This document shows positions 29,153 to 39,449 of a stretch of 58,937 nucleotides of DNA, piece by piece (the first letter of the stretch is position 1; every line of letters begins with the position of its first letter). This stretch comes from Rhodobiaceae bacterium. GTDB lineage: Bacteria; Pseudomonadota; Alphaproteobacteria; Rhizobiales; JANQQB01. The stretch lies in contig JANQQB010000058.1 of the NCBI GenBank assembly GCA_028285165.1, positions 1-58,937 of the forward strand. Direction: 5' to 3'. A program made the translations under genes and the position numbers. The notes beneath the pieces are model-generated. The model saw only the letters and a list, made by a program, of their open reading frames with translations, did no database searches and was not told the DNA's origin.

Positions 29153-30521
29153 AGCGACCGGCCTCCCGTCCCGCAATGCGTCCGAAGACGGCGCCGATGG
29201 TCATGCCGATGCCGGCGAGATAGCCCTTGCCGAGGATGTTGCCGGCCATGATCTCGCCGGCCGCGAAGAGATTGGGCGACAGCTTGCCGTCGGTTCCGAT
29301 CATCCGGGCATCGGCGTTCACCTTGACCCCGAGGTAGGTGAAGGTGATGCCGGGCCGCAGCAGATAGCCGTAATAAGGCGGCGTATCGATCGGCCGCGCC
29401 CAATGGGATTTCGGCGGGTCGAGGCCCTCGGTGGTGCACGTGTCGTGAACGGTATGGTCGAAGGCGCCGGGCCGGCAGGCGGCGTTGAAGTCGGCGACGG
29501 TCCCGGCAAGCGCCGCCGGATCGAGACCCATGGTTTCGGCCAATGCCTCCAGCGTGTCGGCGCGCTCGGGTGGAAACACCGACGGCATGAACAGGTCGAT
29601 CGCCTTGGAATCGATGATGACGTAGCCGACCTGATCCGGCTGGTCGGCCACCAGTCGACCCCAGATCGCATAGCGTTTCGGCCAGAAATCCTCGCCTTCG
29701 TCGTAAAACCGTCGGCCCTCGGCATTGACGACGATGCCGAAGGGCACGCAGTCGAGACGGGTGACGATGCCGCCGTCGAATTTCGGCGCGCGCCCGTCAA
29801 TGGCCACCGCATGGCATTGCTTGGGGTCGCCGACCGGCTGCAAGCCCTTGTCGAGCAGGAGCCGCAGCACACCGCCCCTGTTGTAAGGCGTGCCGCGGAT
29901 CAGGAAGTTCTCCGCCGCGTCTCCCCAGGCCTCCTTCAGCCAGTCGATATTGGCCTCAAAGCCGCCGGCCGCCGCGACGAAGGCCCGTCCGGGCATGTAA
30001 TCCGACCGGTCGCCGTGGCGGACCTGAGCGCCCAGAAAAAAGCCGTCCTCAATGAACAGGTCGACGATCTCCGCATCGTAGAGCACCGATACACCAAGCG
30101 CTTCGGCCGCCCTGTACAGACCGTTCAGAAGGGCCTTGCCGCCGCCCAGAAAGAAGGCGTTGGTGCGTCCGAGCGATAGGGTGCCGCCGAGCGAGGGCTG
30201 GAAGCGGACACCATGCGCCTCCATCCAGTCCCAGAGCGTTTTCGATTCCTCAAGGGTCAGGTGTGCAAGCTCCCGATCGGTCTCGCCGCCGGTTACGCGC
30301 AAGAGGTCTTCCATGAACTCATCGACCGGATAAGGGCCCGTCAGGATGCCGTTGCCCTCGTCATGGGCGCAGCGCAGGTTTCGCGTGTGCCGCGTGTTGC
30401 CGCCGCGCATCGGCTTGGGCGCGGCCTCGACCACAAGAACCCGGGCGCCTTCCCGGCGCGCCATGATCGCGGCGCACAGGGCCGCGTTGCCGCCGCCGGC
30501 GATGATGACGTCGTAATCCAC
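29139..30521 (-). CDS. FAD-dependent tricarballylate dehydrogenase, TcuA-like (GTG start)
   Basis: DYDVIIAGGGNAALCAAIMARREGARVLVVE, GGNTRHTRNLR, TFTYLGVKVNADARM; AGGAGG SD before GTG at 30521. Confidence 0.88.
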   Translation of the reverse strand: MDYDVIIAGGGNAALCAAIMARREGARVLVVEAAPKPMRGGNTRHTRNLRCAHDEGNGILTGPYPVDEFMEDLLRVTGGETDRELAHLTLEESKTLWDWMEAHGVRFQPSLGGTLSLGRTNAFFLGGGKALLNGLYRAAEALGVSVLYDAEIVDLFIEDGFFLGAQVRHGDRSDYMPGRAFVAAAGGFEANIDWLKEAWGDAAENFLIRGTPYNRGGVLRLLLDKGLQPVGDPKQCHAVAIDGRAPKFDGGIVTRLDCVPFGIVVNAEGRRFYDEGEDFWPKRYAIWGRLVADQPDQVGYVIIDSKAIDLFMPSVFPPERADTLEALAETMGLDPAALAGTVADFNAACRPGAFDHTVHDTCTTEGLDPPKSHWARPIDTPPYYGYLLRPGITFTYLGVKVNADARMIGTDGKLSPNLFAAGEIMAGNILGKGYLAGIGMTIGAVFGRIAGREAGRYVAN

Positions 30522-30534
30522 GTGGCCTCCTAGA

Positions 30535-30557
30535 TTGTATGCAATTGTGTACAATAA
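30535..30557. promoter_or_regulatory. Candidate operator TTGTATGCAATTGTGTACAATAA upstream of the TcuA-like gene
   Basis: Near-palindrome, matches the site at 25704-25726. Confidence 0.55.
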
Positions 30558-30617
30558 GAAGGCACGCAAATCAAGCCCTCCGGGAAAGAGGTCCCGGATT
30601 TTCTTTCGGCGCTGGTT

Positions 30618-31208
30618 TCAGGATGCGGCGGGAGCGATATCGCGGCCGATCGTGTGGAATTCGGTGTTCGGACGGGCGGAAGCCATGTTGGCCAGCCGAT
30701 TGCCCATGGCAAAAAACGCGGCGATCGCGCCGATGTCCCAGATTTCGTCTTCGGTGAATCCGGCCTCGGCGAGCCGGTCGAAGTCAGCCTCTTCCAGCGT
30801 GTGAGAGGCTGAAGTGACCTTAAGCGCGTGATCGAGCATGGCCCGATGCCGCGGCGAAAGGTTTGCTTTGCGATAGTTCACCGCGATCGTGTCGGCAATC
30901 AGCGGATCCCGCGCCCGGACCCGCAGGATGGCGCCGTGGGCGATCACGCAATACTGGCAATTGTTGTGGCTCGAAGTGGCGACCACGATCATTTCGCGTT
31001 CCGCCTTCGTCAGCCCCTCGTCCTTTTCCATCAACGCGTCGTGGTAGGCGAGGAAGGCGCGGAATTCGGCGGGCCGATAGGCGAATGTCAGGAAAATATT
31101 CGGGATGAACCCGGCCTTTTCCTGAACCGCCCGCAACCGGTCTGCAATGTCGGGCGGCAGGTCGTCCAGGTCGGGAACGGGAAAGCGGCTGATCGTCGGA
31201 TCGGACAT
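30618..31208 (-). CDS. Carboxymuconolactone decarboxylase/alkylhydroperoxidase-fold (peroxidase-related) protein
   Basis: LTKAEREMIVVATSSHNNCQYCVIAHGA (CxxC-type AhpD motif). Confidence 0.88.
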   Translation of the reverse strand: MSDPTISRFPVPDLDDLPPDIADRLRAVQEKAGFIPNIFLTFAYRPAEFRAFLAYHDALMEKDEGLTKAEREMIVVATSSHNNCQYCVIAHGAILRVRARDPLIADTIAVNYRKANLSPRHRAMLDHALKVTSASHTLEEADFDRLAEAGFTEDEIWDIGAIAAFFAMGNRLANMASARPNTEFHTIGRDIAPAAS

Positions 31209-31327
31209 GGCGGCGTCTCCATCGGCAAGGGCGGGCCGATGCTAACAAGCACGCAAACAATGGGAAACCGACCCCATCGGAATCCCGCGGCCTAAAGCGC
31301 CTTGGGATCCCGACGGCGATCGAGGGA

Positions 31328-32377
31328 CTAGCCCGCCAGCACGTGCCGGCCGAGACTGCGATCCAGATCGTGATAGATCGTGTGCAGGTGCTGGGCTTCG
31401 CGATCCACCGTGCCGAGTTCGATCAGGAAGGTCGGGCCGGAAACCCGGTAATAGAACGGCTCGCGTTCCCGGTTCGATCCGGCCCAGGCGAAATGAACCG
31501 CATTGCGGTCGCCGGTGCGGATGCGGGTGCGCTGATTGTCGGCGATCGAATAGCCGAGATGGTCGACGGCGTAGGTCTCGACAAGCGCCCACAAAAGGTC
31601 CGTCTGCCCGGCCGTCAGATCGGCTGCCGGCACGCCTTCGAGCGCCGTCAGACTGTCTTCGCGGCCGGCGGCGGTGCGGATGTTGCGATACGCCCTGTCC
31701 GAAATCAGGGCATGGCGCGCCGATGCGCCTTCCAGGTCGGCGAACAGCGTGCGAGCCAGCGTTTCCTCGTCGGTCAACGCCACCATGCCACGCCGCTCGC
31801 CGGTCTCCACCGCGTTCGGATTGCAGGAAAACGACGACGGCGTCACGGCGATCAGGGCGTCGCCCATGAACGTCGCCGTGGCGGTCAGGTGGTGCCCTTC
31901 AAACCGGAAGGCCCAGGGGCTTTCGGCTCCGGGTTCTCCGAAGACTGCAAAGGAAAAGTTCTCGCTCGAACGCCTTGAATCGCCACGTGCCGCAAGCACG
32001 TCCTGCAGGTGCATGACCCGATCCGCCTTTTCCAGTCCGTGCGCGGAAAACACCGAACCCAGCAACCCATAGGCCGCTTCTTTCTGGGTTTCCGTCATCT
32101 CACGCAGCGGCACGCCCGGCTTGATCAGGTTCAGGCCGAAATAGTTCCACGTGCGCCAGGTCGGCGACCCGAGTTCGAATTGCGCCTTGGCCCGCAGGTC
32201 CTCGTCCAAAGCGGAAAGGAACGCCGAGACCCGCGTGCGCGCCTCCGGCACGACGGCGATCGTCGCCTCCGGGTCCGCCGAAGCCGCAAAGGCCGGTCGG
32301 ACCAACACACTTGCCGCCGCGCCGGCGAGCACCGAGCGGCGCGTCAAATCCCATGAAGCCACCGTGCTTCTCCTCAT
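31328..32377 (-). CDS. DUF3500 domain protein with Tat-like signal
   Basis: MRRSTVASWDLTRRSVLAGAAASVLVRPAFA; NAVHFAWAGSNREREPFYYRVSGPTFLIE...HTIYHDLDRSLGRHVL. Confidence 0.75.
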   Translation of the reverse strand: MRRSTVASWDLTRRSVLAGAAASVLVRPAFAASADPEATIAVVPEARTRVSAFLSALDEDLRAKAQFELGSPTWRTWNYFGLNLIKPGVPLREMTETQKEAAYGLLGSVFSAHGLEKADRVMHLQDVLAARGDSRRSSENFSFAVFGEPGAESPWAFRFEGHHLTATATFMGDALIAVTPSSFSCNPNAVETGERRGMVALTDEETLARTLFADLEGASARHALISDRAYRNIRTAAGREDSLTALEGVPAADLTAGQTDLLWALVETYAVDHLGYSIADNQRTRIRTGDRNAVHFAWAGSNREREPFYYRVSGPTFLIELGTVDREAQHLHTIYHDLDRSLGRHVLAG

Positions 32378-32574
32378 GATGGTGGGGGTAACCGGTCCTG
32401 AGGCCGCCATGGCGCAGGCCGGATTTGCGAACAGATATTGGGTTAGGCCGGCGTGAAATCACCCCGTCGCGATACGCGTTGCCCGATTCTCGCAATCACT
32501 TCAACGTGACGAAACCGGTTTTGCCGACCCTTGTGTCGGGCAAACGGGGTCAGGACTCCTGAGAGCCGTCCGTC

Positions 32575-33936
32575 TCACGCCGCCGCCAAGTGACCGTCGG
32601 AATGCAGGTCCGAGACCACGGCGCGCAGGGTATCGGCAAGGCGGGTTTCGAGTTCGCCGAGCACGGTTTCGTCGATCGTCAGCGGCGGGCTGATCATCAC
32701 CCATTCCCCGAACACCCCCCGACTGGTGCGCCGTGCATAGACGATGAGGCCGTTCTGCATGGCGGCCCGTCCCAGCCGGCGGGTGATGTCCACCTCAAGC
32801 GGGAACAGGGCCTTGGTTGCCTTGTCGGCGACGAGTTCGATCGCCATCAGCAAACCCTTGCCGCGGACGTTCCCGACGATCGGGCTCGACGCGGCCACCC
32901 GTTCCAGGGCGGCGGTCAAGGCGTCTCCCATGCGCGCGGCGTTTTCGATCAGGCCGAGCCTCCTGGTTTCGTCAAGCACGGCAACGCCCGCGGCACAGCT
33001 CAATGGGTTGGCGACATACGTATGGCCGTGCAGGAATCCGCCCGATGCGGCGATTTCCTCGACCATGGACCGCGACGCCATCATGACGCCGAGCGGGGCA
33101 TAGCCGGCGCTCAGCCCCTTGGCGAGACCGACAATGTCCGGTCGGGCGTCGGACCAGTGATCGGCGGCCAGGAACCGGCCCGTGCGGCCGGCGCCGCTCA
33201 TGATCTCGTCGAAGATCAGAAACAGGCCGTACCGGTCGCACAGGGCGCGCAGGCGTCGGTAATAGGCGCCGTCCGACACAAGCGCCCCGGTCGCGAGCCC
33301 TCCGACGGGTTCCACAATGACCGCCAGGCAGGTGTCGGGGCCTTCCGACAGGATCTGCTGTTCCAGGATGTCCAGCGTGCGGTCGGGCCAGGCCTCGGCC
33401 GTCTCGCCGTCGGGCACGCGATACGTGAACGGGGCCGGAAATTTCGGCATTGGTGCCATCATCGGACCGAACACCGCCTCGGCCTCGTCGTCGCCCGTCA
33501 CGGAAAGCGCGCCGAGCGTCGAGCCATGGTAGGACGGATTGCGGGCGAGCACTTTCCAGCGGCCGGTCTCGCCGCGGGTCACGGCGACCTGGCGGGCGAA
33601 TTTCAGGCAGGTCTCGATGGCCTCCGAGCCGCCGGCCGTCGGGAAGCAGGCATCGAGACCCGGGCCGCAGAGCGCCGCCAGTTTCTCGGCGAGTTCGGCA
33701 TTCGCATCGCTGATGAAGGCGGTCCGCGACGCGAAGGCACAGGCGTCGAGCTGGCGTTTCATCGCATCGATGACACGGGTATTGCCATGGCCGATATTGG
33801 TGACAACGGGACCGCTCGCGGCATCGAGATAGCGGCGTCCGTCCGTGTCCCAAAGGTAGGGGCCGTCGGCGCGAGCGATCCGCGGCAGGGGCGGCGAGCC
33901 CGGCGGGAAGTAGAAGGACTGGACGGGGTTCGTCAC
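32575..33936 (-). CDS. Class III pyridoxal-phosphate aminotransferase (GTG start)
   Basis: YLDAASGPVVTNIGHG, FDEIMSGAGRTGRF, GLAKGLSAGYAPLGVMM; GTGA overlap with GNAT gene. Confidence 0.9.
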   Translation of the reverse strand: MTNPVQSFYFPPGSPPLPRIARADGPYLWDTDGRRYLDAASGPVVTNIGHGNTRVIDAMKRQLDACAFASRTAFISDANAELAEKLAALCGPGLDACFPTAGGSEAIETCLKFARQVAVTRGETGRWKVLARNPSYHGSTLGALSVTGDDEAEAVFGPMMAPMPKFPAPFTYRVPDGETAEAWPDRTLDILEQQILSEGPDTCLAVIVEPVGGLATGALVSDGAYYRRLRALCDRYGLFLIFDEIMSGAGRTGRFLAADHWSDARPDIVGLAKGLSAGYAPLGVMMASRSMVEEIAASGGFLHGHTYVANPLSCAAGVAVLDETRRLGLIENAARMGDALTAALERVAASSPIVGNVRGKGLLMAIELVADKATKALFPLEVDITRRLGRAAMQNGLIVYARRTSRGVFGEWVMISPPLTIDETVLGELETRLADTLRAVVSDLHSDGHLAAA

Positions 33937-34466
33937 GGCGTGGGCTCCTCGGTCAAACGGTCGAATGCGCTGTCGGCAATCTGACAAATGATCTCGTCGT
34001 CGCGTTCCTGCATGCCGATCCGACGATAAAAGGACCGGCCGGCAGCATTCGCGACGGCGACCGACAGGCGCAGATGCGTGCACCCGGCGCGCTTGCCGAA
34101 CTGGGCGGCGGCCGAGAGCAGATGTCGCCCGTACCCCATTCCGCGGCATGCTTCAATGACATGCAGGTCCTGGACGTACAGTCCGGGCTTTCCGCGCCAG
34201 CTCGAAAACGTTCTGAAAAACAGCGTCATGCCAACCGGTTTCGCATTGATCTCGGCCAGGATCACATGAAAGGCCGGGTTCGCGCTAAATCCGCCTTTCG
34301 CCAGATCTTCTTCCGTTGCCCGGAAGGCTTCGGTTTCATTCAGCGCAACGGCGAGATCGGTCAGCAGCGCATGGACTGCCGGCACGTCGTCGCGACCGGC
34401 AAGACGGGTTGTCGGCACCGTTCGTCCGGCAGGCGGCGCGGGATTCGATGAATCAGGCAGGTTCAT
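33933..34466 (-). CDS. GNAT family N-acetyltransferase
   Basis: LYVQDLHVIEACRGMGYGRHLLSAAAQFGKRAGCTHLRLSVAVANAAGRSFYRRIGM. Confidence 0.88.
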   Translation of the reverse strand: MNLPDSSNPAPPAGRTVPTTRLAGRDDVPAVHALLTDLAVALNETEAFRATEEDLAKGGFSANPAFHVILAEINAKPVGMTLFFRTFSSWRGKPGLYVQDLHVIEACRGMGYGRHLLSAAAQFGKRAGCTHLRLSVAVANAAGRSFYRRIGMQERDDEIICQIADSAFDRLTEEPTP

Positions 34467-34738
34467 GCAAGGACCTGGATAAGGGTTGGATCGCCTGCGG
34501 CGCGTGAGAGGACCGAGCGACCATATCCGGCAATCCTGCCGGTGACCATTGCCATGGGACATCCAGTCGGGGTCCGGGCCGGCGAGGAAAATTCACTGTC
34601 GGTGGCACTTCTAACAAGGGTTCCGGGCGATGCCACCACAGAGCTTCGGGTGAACGAGCGGATCCGGCACTTCCCGGTTGCAAATCCGGGCGCGTTCCCT
34701 CACACCGGAAGCATCGCATCAGGAAAAGGGGCTGTCGG

Positions 34739-36988
34739 ATGTCCTGGATCAAAGCGCTGGCGATCATTCTGTTTCTGGCGATTGCCCAGAACGGACCGGT
34801 TTTCGCCCAGGAGGCATCGGGGGACGCGGAAGCGGGGCCGACACTTCCCGCCGAGCTGACCCGTCCGGCGATCCGCGACGCGATCTCCAAGATGGACGAC
34901 GCGACCGTCCGGCAAATGCTGATCGAGCGTCTCGATGCGGTGGTGGCGGCCGAGGAAGCGCAGCAAAGCCAACAATCCTTCATCGACTTCGCCGGGTCGC
35001 TGGCCCAGGGAGTCGCCCAGAACGTTGTGGTATCCGTTGTCCGGGTGCCGAATCTCGCCGACGGGATCTGGCGCGCCTTAAGCGCATTTTTCGGACCGAA
35101 AGGCCTGGCCGGCAGCCTTCTGTTTTTCGCCTATCTCGCGATTGCCATCGGTGCCGGTTATGTGGTCGGCTACCTCTCTGACCGCCTCGTGTTCAGCAAG
35201 TGGCGGAACCGGGTTGAAACCGCCAAGCCCGACGATCTGGTGCAGACTCTGCAGGTGCTCGGCCTGCGGTTTGTGCTGGATATCGCTTCGCTGATCGTCT
35301 TTGCCATTACGGCTCACATTGCGCTTTCGATCCTGATGCCGAGCGAGAAGGATCTCGCGACGGCCTGGTCCGGCATTGCCAACCTCATGATCCTCGTGCT
35401 TGCGACCGCCGCGGTGACGCGATTTCTCGGCGCGCCGAGCCGGCCGGATCTCAGGTTGATCAGCGCGACGGACGAGACGGCGCGTTTCTTCAACAGGCAT
35501 ATGAAGATCATCGCCTTCATCGTCGGCTTGATCAATTTCCTGATCTTCTTCTTCGTGGACAACGGCATCAAGCTCGGCGAACTGAAACTCGCCTTCTGGG
35601 TCAATCTGGTGCTCTACGCCTGGATCATCCAAATGGTCTGGCGTGCCCGTCAGGGCATCACCGACATCCTGATCGGCGGCGAGGCCGATCCGTCGCCCGG
35701 TCAGCTCCGGCTGGCGCGCGCCTGGCCCATCGTGACCCTCGTTCTTGTGGTCCTGAACTGGCTCCTGATCGAAGTCCTGGTCGCGGCCGAACGCTACGAC
35801 CTCCTGCGCGGACAACAGAATGTCACGCTTGCCTTCATTCTGTTTGCGCCCGCTTTCGACACAATGATCCGCGGTCTGGTTCGCCATATCGCGCCGCCGA
35901 TGCAGGGCGAGGGACCGCTCGCCGAACAGGCCCACAGACGCACCAAGGAATCTTATGTCCGGATCGGGCGCGGCCTGATGCTTGCCGCGGGCGTCGTGAT
36001 CCTCGCCAATATGTGGGGCCTTGATGTCGAGACGCTCAGGACCGACGGCTTCGGTGCGCAAATCGCCGCCGGACTGGTCGAGATCATCCTGATCCTGGCG
36101 GCAGGCTACATCCTTTGGGAAGGCGTCACGCTATGGGTCAACCGCAAGCTCGCCGATGAAATGACGGCGGCGGGGCACGACCCGCATGCCGATGACGGCG
36201 GCGAGATCGGCGGCGCCGGCGGATCGCGGCTGTCGACCGTGTTGCCACTGCTGTTGCGGGTGGGACAGGTTTCCATCATCGTCATCACGGTGCTGCTCGG
36301 CCTTGCCCAGATCGGGATCAACATCACGCCGTTGCTCGCCGGTGCGGGTATCGTCGGTCTGGCCATCGGTTTCGGCGCACAGACGCTGGTGCGCGACGTG
36401 GTCTCCGGCATCTTCTTTCTGTTCGACGACGCGTTCCGGATCGGCGAATACATCGAGGTCGGCGAGACCCGCGGCACCGTGGAAAAGATATCCGTGCGCT
36501 CCATTCAGTTGCGGCACCATCGGGGCGCCGTGCACACGGTGCCCTATGGTGAAATCCCCAAGGTGACGAACCAGAGCCGCGACTGGGCGATCATGAAACT
36601 GCGCTTCACCGTGCCGTTCGGCACGGATACGGAAAAAGTGCGCAAGCTCTTCAAGAAAATCGGGCAGGAAATGCTTGAGGACGAGGAACTCGGCGACGAT
36701 TTCCTGCAGCCCTTCAAGTCGCAGGGCGTGCTCGAATTCGACGATGTCGGGATCGTGCTGCGCGGCAAGTTCATGGCCAAACCCGGCAAGCAGTTCACGC
36801 TGCGCAAGGAGATCTTCAAGCGCGTGCAAAAGGCGTTCGAGGAAAACGACATCGAGTTTGCCCGCAAGGAGGTCCGGGTTCGTGTGCCCGACCAGGAAGA
36901 CGGCGAGCCGATACCGCCGGCCGAGATGCGCAAGCTGGCCGCCGCCGCGGCCGAAGCGGAAACTCCTCCGCCGGCGGCCGGGTCTTAG
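34739..36988 (+). CDS. Mechanosensitive ion channel (MscS family), long form with periplasmic N-terminus
   Basis: Signal peptide, many TMs, GAGIVGLAIGFGAQTLVRDVVSGIFFLFDDAFRIGEYIEVG. Confidence 0.92.
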   Translation: MSWIKALAIILFLAIAQNGPVFAQEASGDAEAGPTLPAELTRPAIRDAISKMDDATVRQMLIERLDAVVAAEEAQQSQQSFIDFAGSLAQGVAQNVVVSVVRVPNLADGIWRALSAFFGPKGLAGSLLFFAYLAIAIGAGYVVGYLSDRLVFSKWRNRVETAKPDDLVQTLQVLGLRFVLDIASLIVFAITAHIALSILMPSEKDLATAWSGIANLMILVLATAAVTRFLGAPSRPDLRLISATDETARFFNRHMKIIAFIVGLINFLIFFFVDNGIKLGELKLAFWVNLVLYAWIIQMVWRARQGITDILIGGEADPSPGQLRLARAWPIVTLVLVVLNWLLIEVLVAAERYDLLRGQQNVTLAFILFAPAFDTMIRGLVRHIAPPMQGEGPLAEQAHRRTKESYVRIGRGLMLAAGVVILANMWGLDVETLRTDGFGAQIAAGLVEIILILAAGYILWEGVTLWVNRKLADEMTAAGHDPHADDGGEIGGAGGSRLSTVLPLLLRVGQVSIIVITVLLGLAQIGINITPLLAGAGIVGLAIGFGAQTLVRDVVSGIFFLFDDAFRIGEYIEVGETRGTVEKISVRSIQLRHHRGAVHTVPYGEIPKVTNQSRDWAIMKLRFTVPFGTDTEKVRKLFKKIGQEMLEDEELGDDFLQPFKSQGVLEFDDVGIVLRGKFMAKPGKQFTLRKEIFKRVQKAFEENDIEFARKEVRVRVPDQEDGEPIPPAEMRKLAAAAAEAETPPPAAGS

Positions 36989-36995
36989 GGCTCGT

Positions 36996-38384
36996 TCAGG
37001 AGGCGGGGCGAAAGCGGCGGTAGAAACCCGACGCAAGCGCCAACGCCGTCCAGGAGACGGCCAGGCTCATCGGCAGGATCAGCGCGATGTTGTAGCGCGG
37101 TATGCTCACGGAAATGACCGACTGGATCGCCGCGATTGCCAGGATCGGCAGACAGAGCATAACGAAGGCAAGCCGGTTCGGCGCGGCTTTCAGGATCGGA
37201 TAGGCGAGCAGGACAGGCAGCGCCACCAGCCCCCAGAGCTTGCCGACAAACAGGCCGCGCCAGAACAACAGGGCCGATGTCGCGCTGTGCCAGAGCGGAT
37301 CGCCGAGGACATACGTCTCGATCAGCTGTGAGGTCGCGGGTTCGGGACGGGTCAGTGCCCGCATTTCCGCATGCAGCACGTCCCGGCCGTAGACGTAATA
37401 GGAGTTTGCGTCCCAGCCGAGGCGGATCGGATCGACATCCGGGAACAGGGCCGGGGTGAGCGTATCGCCGAAATCCGGCAGGAAGTAGATCCAGCCGGCC
37501 AGCCATTCGCGCATGTCCATGGCGTTGTAGGCGACCCGATGCGACAGGGCCGCTTCCAGCAGGTGCGGGGCAGACAGCGAGGCCGTCCCGCAGCACAGTG
37601 AAAAATAGAGATAAAACGGCACGATGCCGGCCAGGCACACAATCAGGAATGAGCCGGCCGCTGCGGCAACACGCGCCGGTCGCGGATCCTTTTGCAGGAC
37701 AAGCGTCGCGGCCAGCATGATGAGGCCAAGCGGCAAGAGGATCTGAAACGCCGGTTTCACAAGGATTGTGGCGGCAAGGGCGACGCCGAGCAATGCCGCC
37801 TTTAGGCGGCTTTGCGGGTCGTCCCAGACAGCCAGCCAGGCGGCGAGCGTCAGGCCGATGCACGCCAGGAACGACGGTTCCGTCAGGACCCGTCCGGCAT
37901 CGAATGTCAGATCGCGGCAGGCAAGCGCCAGGGCAACGGCGAGCCAGGCGACGGCGGCGTTGCCGGTAAGGCGCTTCGTGATCCACCACAGGGCCAGCAG
38001 GAAGATCGAGATTTCGACCACATGCAGCGCCTTCAGCCCGGGATAGGCGAGCGGACAGGTGTCGCCTGCATCGGGGTTTGCGGCCAGACAGAGCAGGCTT
38101 TCCCGGGTCACCGGATCGAGCGCCATGGCAACGGCCAGTTCCAGCGCCGTCAAAGGGCCGCCAACGGGCGGGGTTGGAAGCGGCGAGATGGCCGGATCGA
38201 AGGGCTGGCCCGACAGAACACCGTGCTGAAACAGGTTGGCGCCAAGCAGAATGTAGCGCGGTTCGTCGCCGACCGGTGGCTGGATTGGTGTTCCGAACAC
38301 CAGAAAGCTCAAGACGCCGACCGTCAGGACGATAAGGAGGCCGTGCAGCGCGTTGCCCGGCCCGCCCGCCGGCCAGACCATCAC
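36996..38384 (-). CDS. ArnT/GT39-like membrane glycosyltransferase
   Basis: Multi-TM with GDEPRYILLG loop and repeated hydrophobic segments. Confidence 0.65.
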   Translation of the reverse strand: MMVWPAGGPGNALHGLLIVLTVGVLSFLVFGTPIQPPVGDEPRYILLGANLFQHGVLSGQPFDPAISPLPTPPVGGPLTALELAVAMALDPVTRESLLCLAANPDAGDTCPLAYPGLKALHVVEISIFLLALWWITKRLTGNAAVAWLAVALALACRDLTFDAGRVLTEPSFLACIGLTLAAWLAVWDDPQSRLKAALLGVALAATILVKPAFQILLPLGLIMLAATLVLQKDPRPARVAAAAGSFLIVCLAGIVPFYLYFSLCCGTASLSAPHLLEAALSHRVAYNAMDMREWLAGWIYFLPDFGDTLTPALFPDVDPIRLGWDANSYYVYGRDVLHAEMRALTRPEPATSQLIETYVLGDPLWHSATSALLFWRGLFVGKLWGLVALPVLLAYPILKAAPNRLAFVMLCLPILAIAAIQSVISVSIPRYNIALILPMSLAVSWTALALASGFYRRFRPAS

Positions 38385-38388
38385 GGGA

Positions 38389-39342
38389 TCAGTCCGTGTC
38401 GGGCGCGGCGATCGGATTGACCGCGGGCACGGCCTGGTAGCCGATCATGAAGGATTGCTGACGGGAAGCGGCCATGGATTGCATGGCAAAGCCGGCCACA
38501 AGGCTGAGACAGGCGAGCGAAAACAGCGTCAGGCTGCTCATGAAGGTCGGAAAGCGCGGCACAAGCCGGGTTTCGAGGAATTGCAGACCGACCGGCACGA
38601 ACAGGACGATGCTCAGGGTCGCCAGCGCCAGGGCGACGGTGGCAAAAATCCGCATCGGCGCGTAATCGCGCAGGAAAATCATGAAGAACGTCAGGATGCG
38701 CAGGCCGTCCCGCACCCGGTTCAACTTGCTGGACGAGCCTTCAGGGCGCGCAAAGTAAGGGGTCGGCACTTCGGCGATCGGCAGTTTGTAGACCGCGGCG
38801 TGCGAACTCAGTTCGGTTTCGATTTCAAAGCCGCGCGAATAGCAGGGAAAAGTCTTCACGAAGCGCCGCGACAGGACCCGGTATCCGGAAAACAGATCCG
38901 CGACGCGGACCTTGAACAGAACCGAAAACAGCCAGGAATAGAAGCGGTTGCCCAGGACGTTGCCGAAACGGTACTGCCCGGCCGCTTCGCCCTGGCGATG
39001 GCCGATCACCATGTCGAGGCGCTCGTCGATCAGTGTGGCGACCATGCGTGTCGCGCTGTCCGGATCATAGGTGCTGTCGCCATCGGCCATCACATAAATG
39101 TCGGCATCGACGGCGGCGAACAGACGCCGCACCGCATTGCCCTTGCCGCGGAATCCCTGATGCACGACCGTTGCTCCCGCCTCGCGTGCGCGCTCGGCCG
39201 TGTCGTCCGAACTGGCATTGTCGCAGACGACGATCCGGGCCCGCGGCAGGGCGCGGCGGAAGCCCTCGATCGTCTCGGCAATCGCAACGGATTCGTTGTG
39301 GCACGGCAGGATTACGGCAACCGAGGGAAAGGCGGTGGACAT
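38389..39342 (-). CDS. Family 2 glycosyltransferase with C-terminal TM segments
   Basis: VILPCHNESVAIAETIEGFR...VVCDNASSDDTAERAREAGA...VMADGDSTYDPD. Confidence 0.9.
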   Translation of the reverse strand: MSTAFPSVAVILPCHNESVAIAETIEGFRRALPRARIVVCDNASSDDTAERAREAGATVVHQGFRGKGNAVRRLFAAVDADIYVMADGDSTYDPDSATRMVATLIDERLDMVIGHRQGEAAGQYRFGNVLGNRFYSWLFSVLFKVRVADLFSGYRVLSRRFVKTFPCYSRGFEIETELSSHAAVYKLPIAEVPTPYFARPEGSSSKLNRVRDGLRILTFFMIFLRDYAPMRIFATVALALATLSIVLFVPVGLQFLETRLVPRFPTFMSSLTLFSLACLSLVAGFAMQSMAASRQQSFMIGYQAVPAVNPIAAPDTD

Positions 39343-39449
39343 CGGGCGGACCGGGGCGCGGATGGATTTTCGGCTTCATACGGCAGGCCGCGTACAAGCG
39401 CAAACCCTGCCCTTCAGTGCGTGGGCGTCTCCTGCGTCAATATCTCCTA

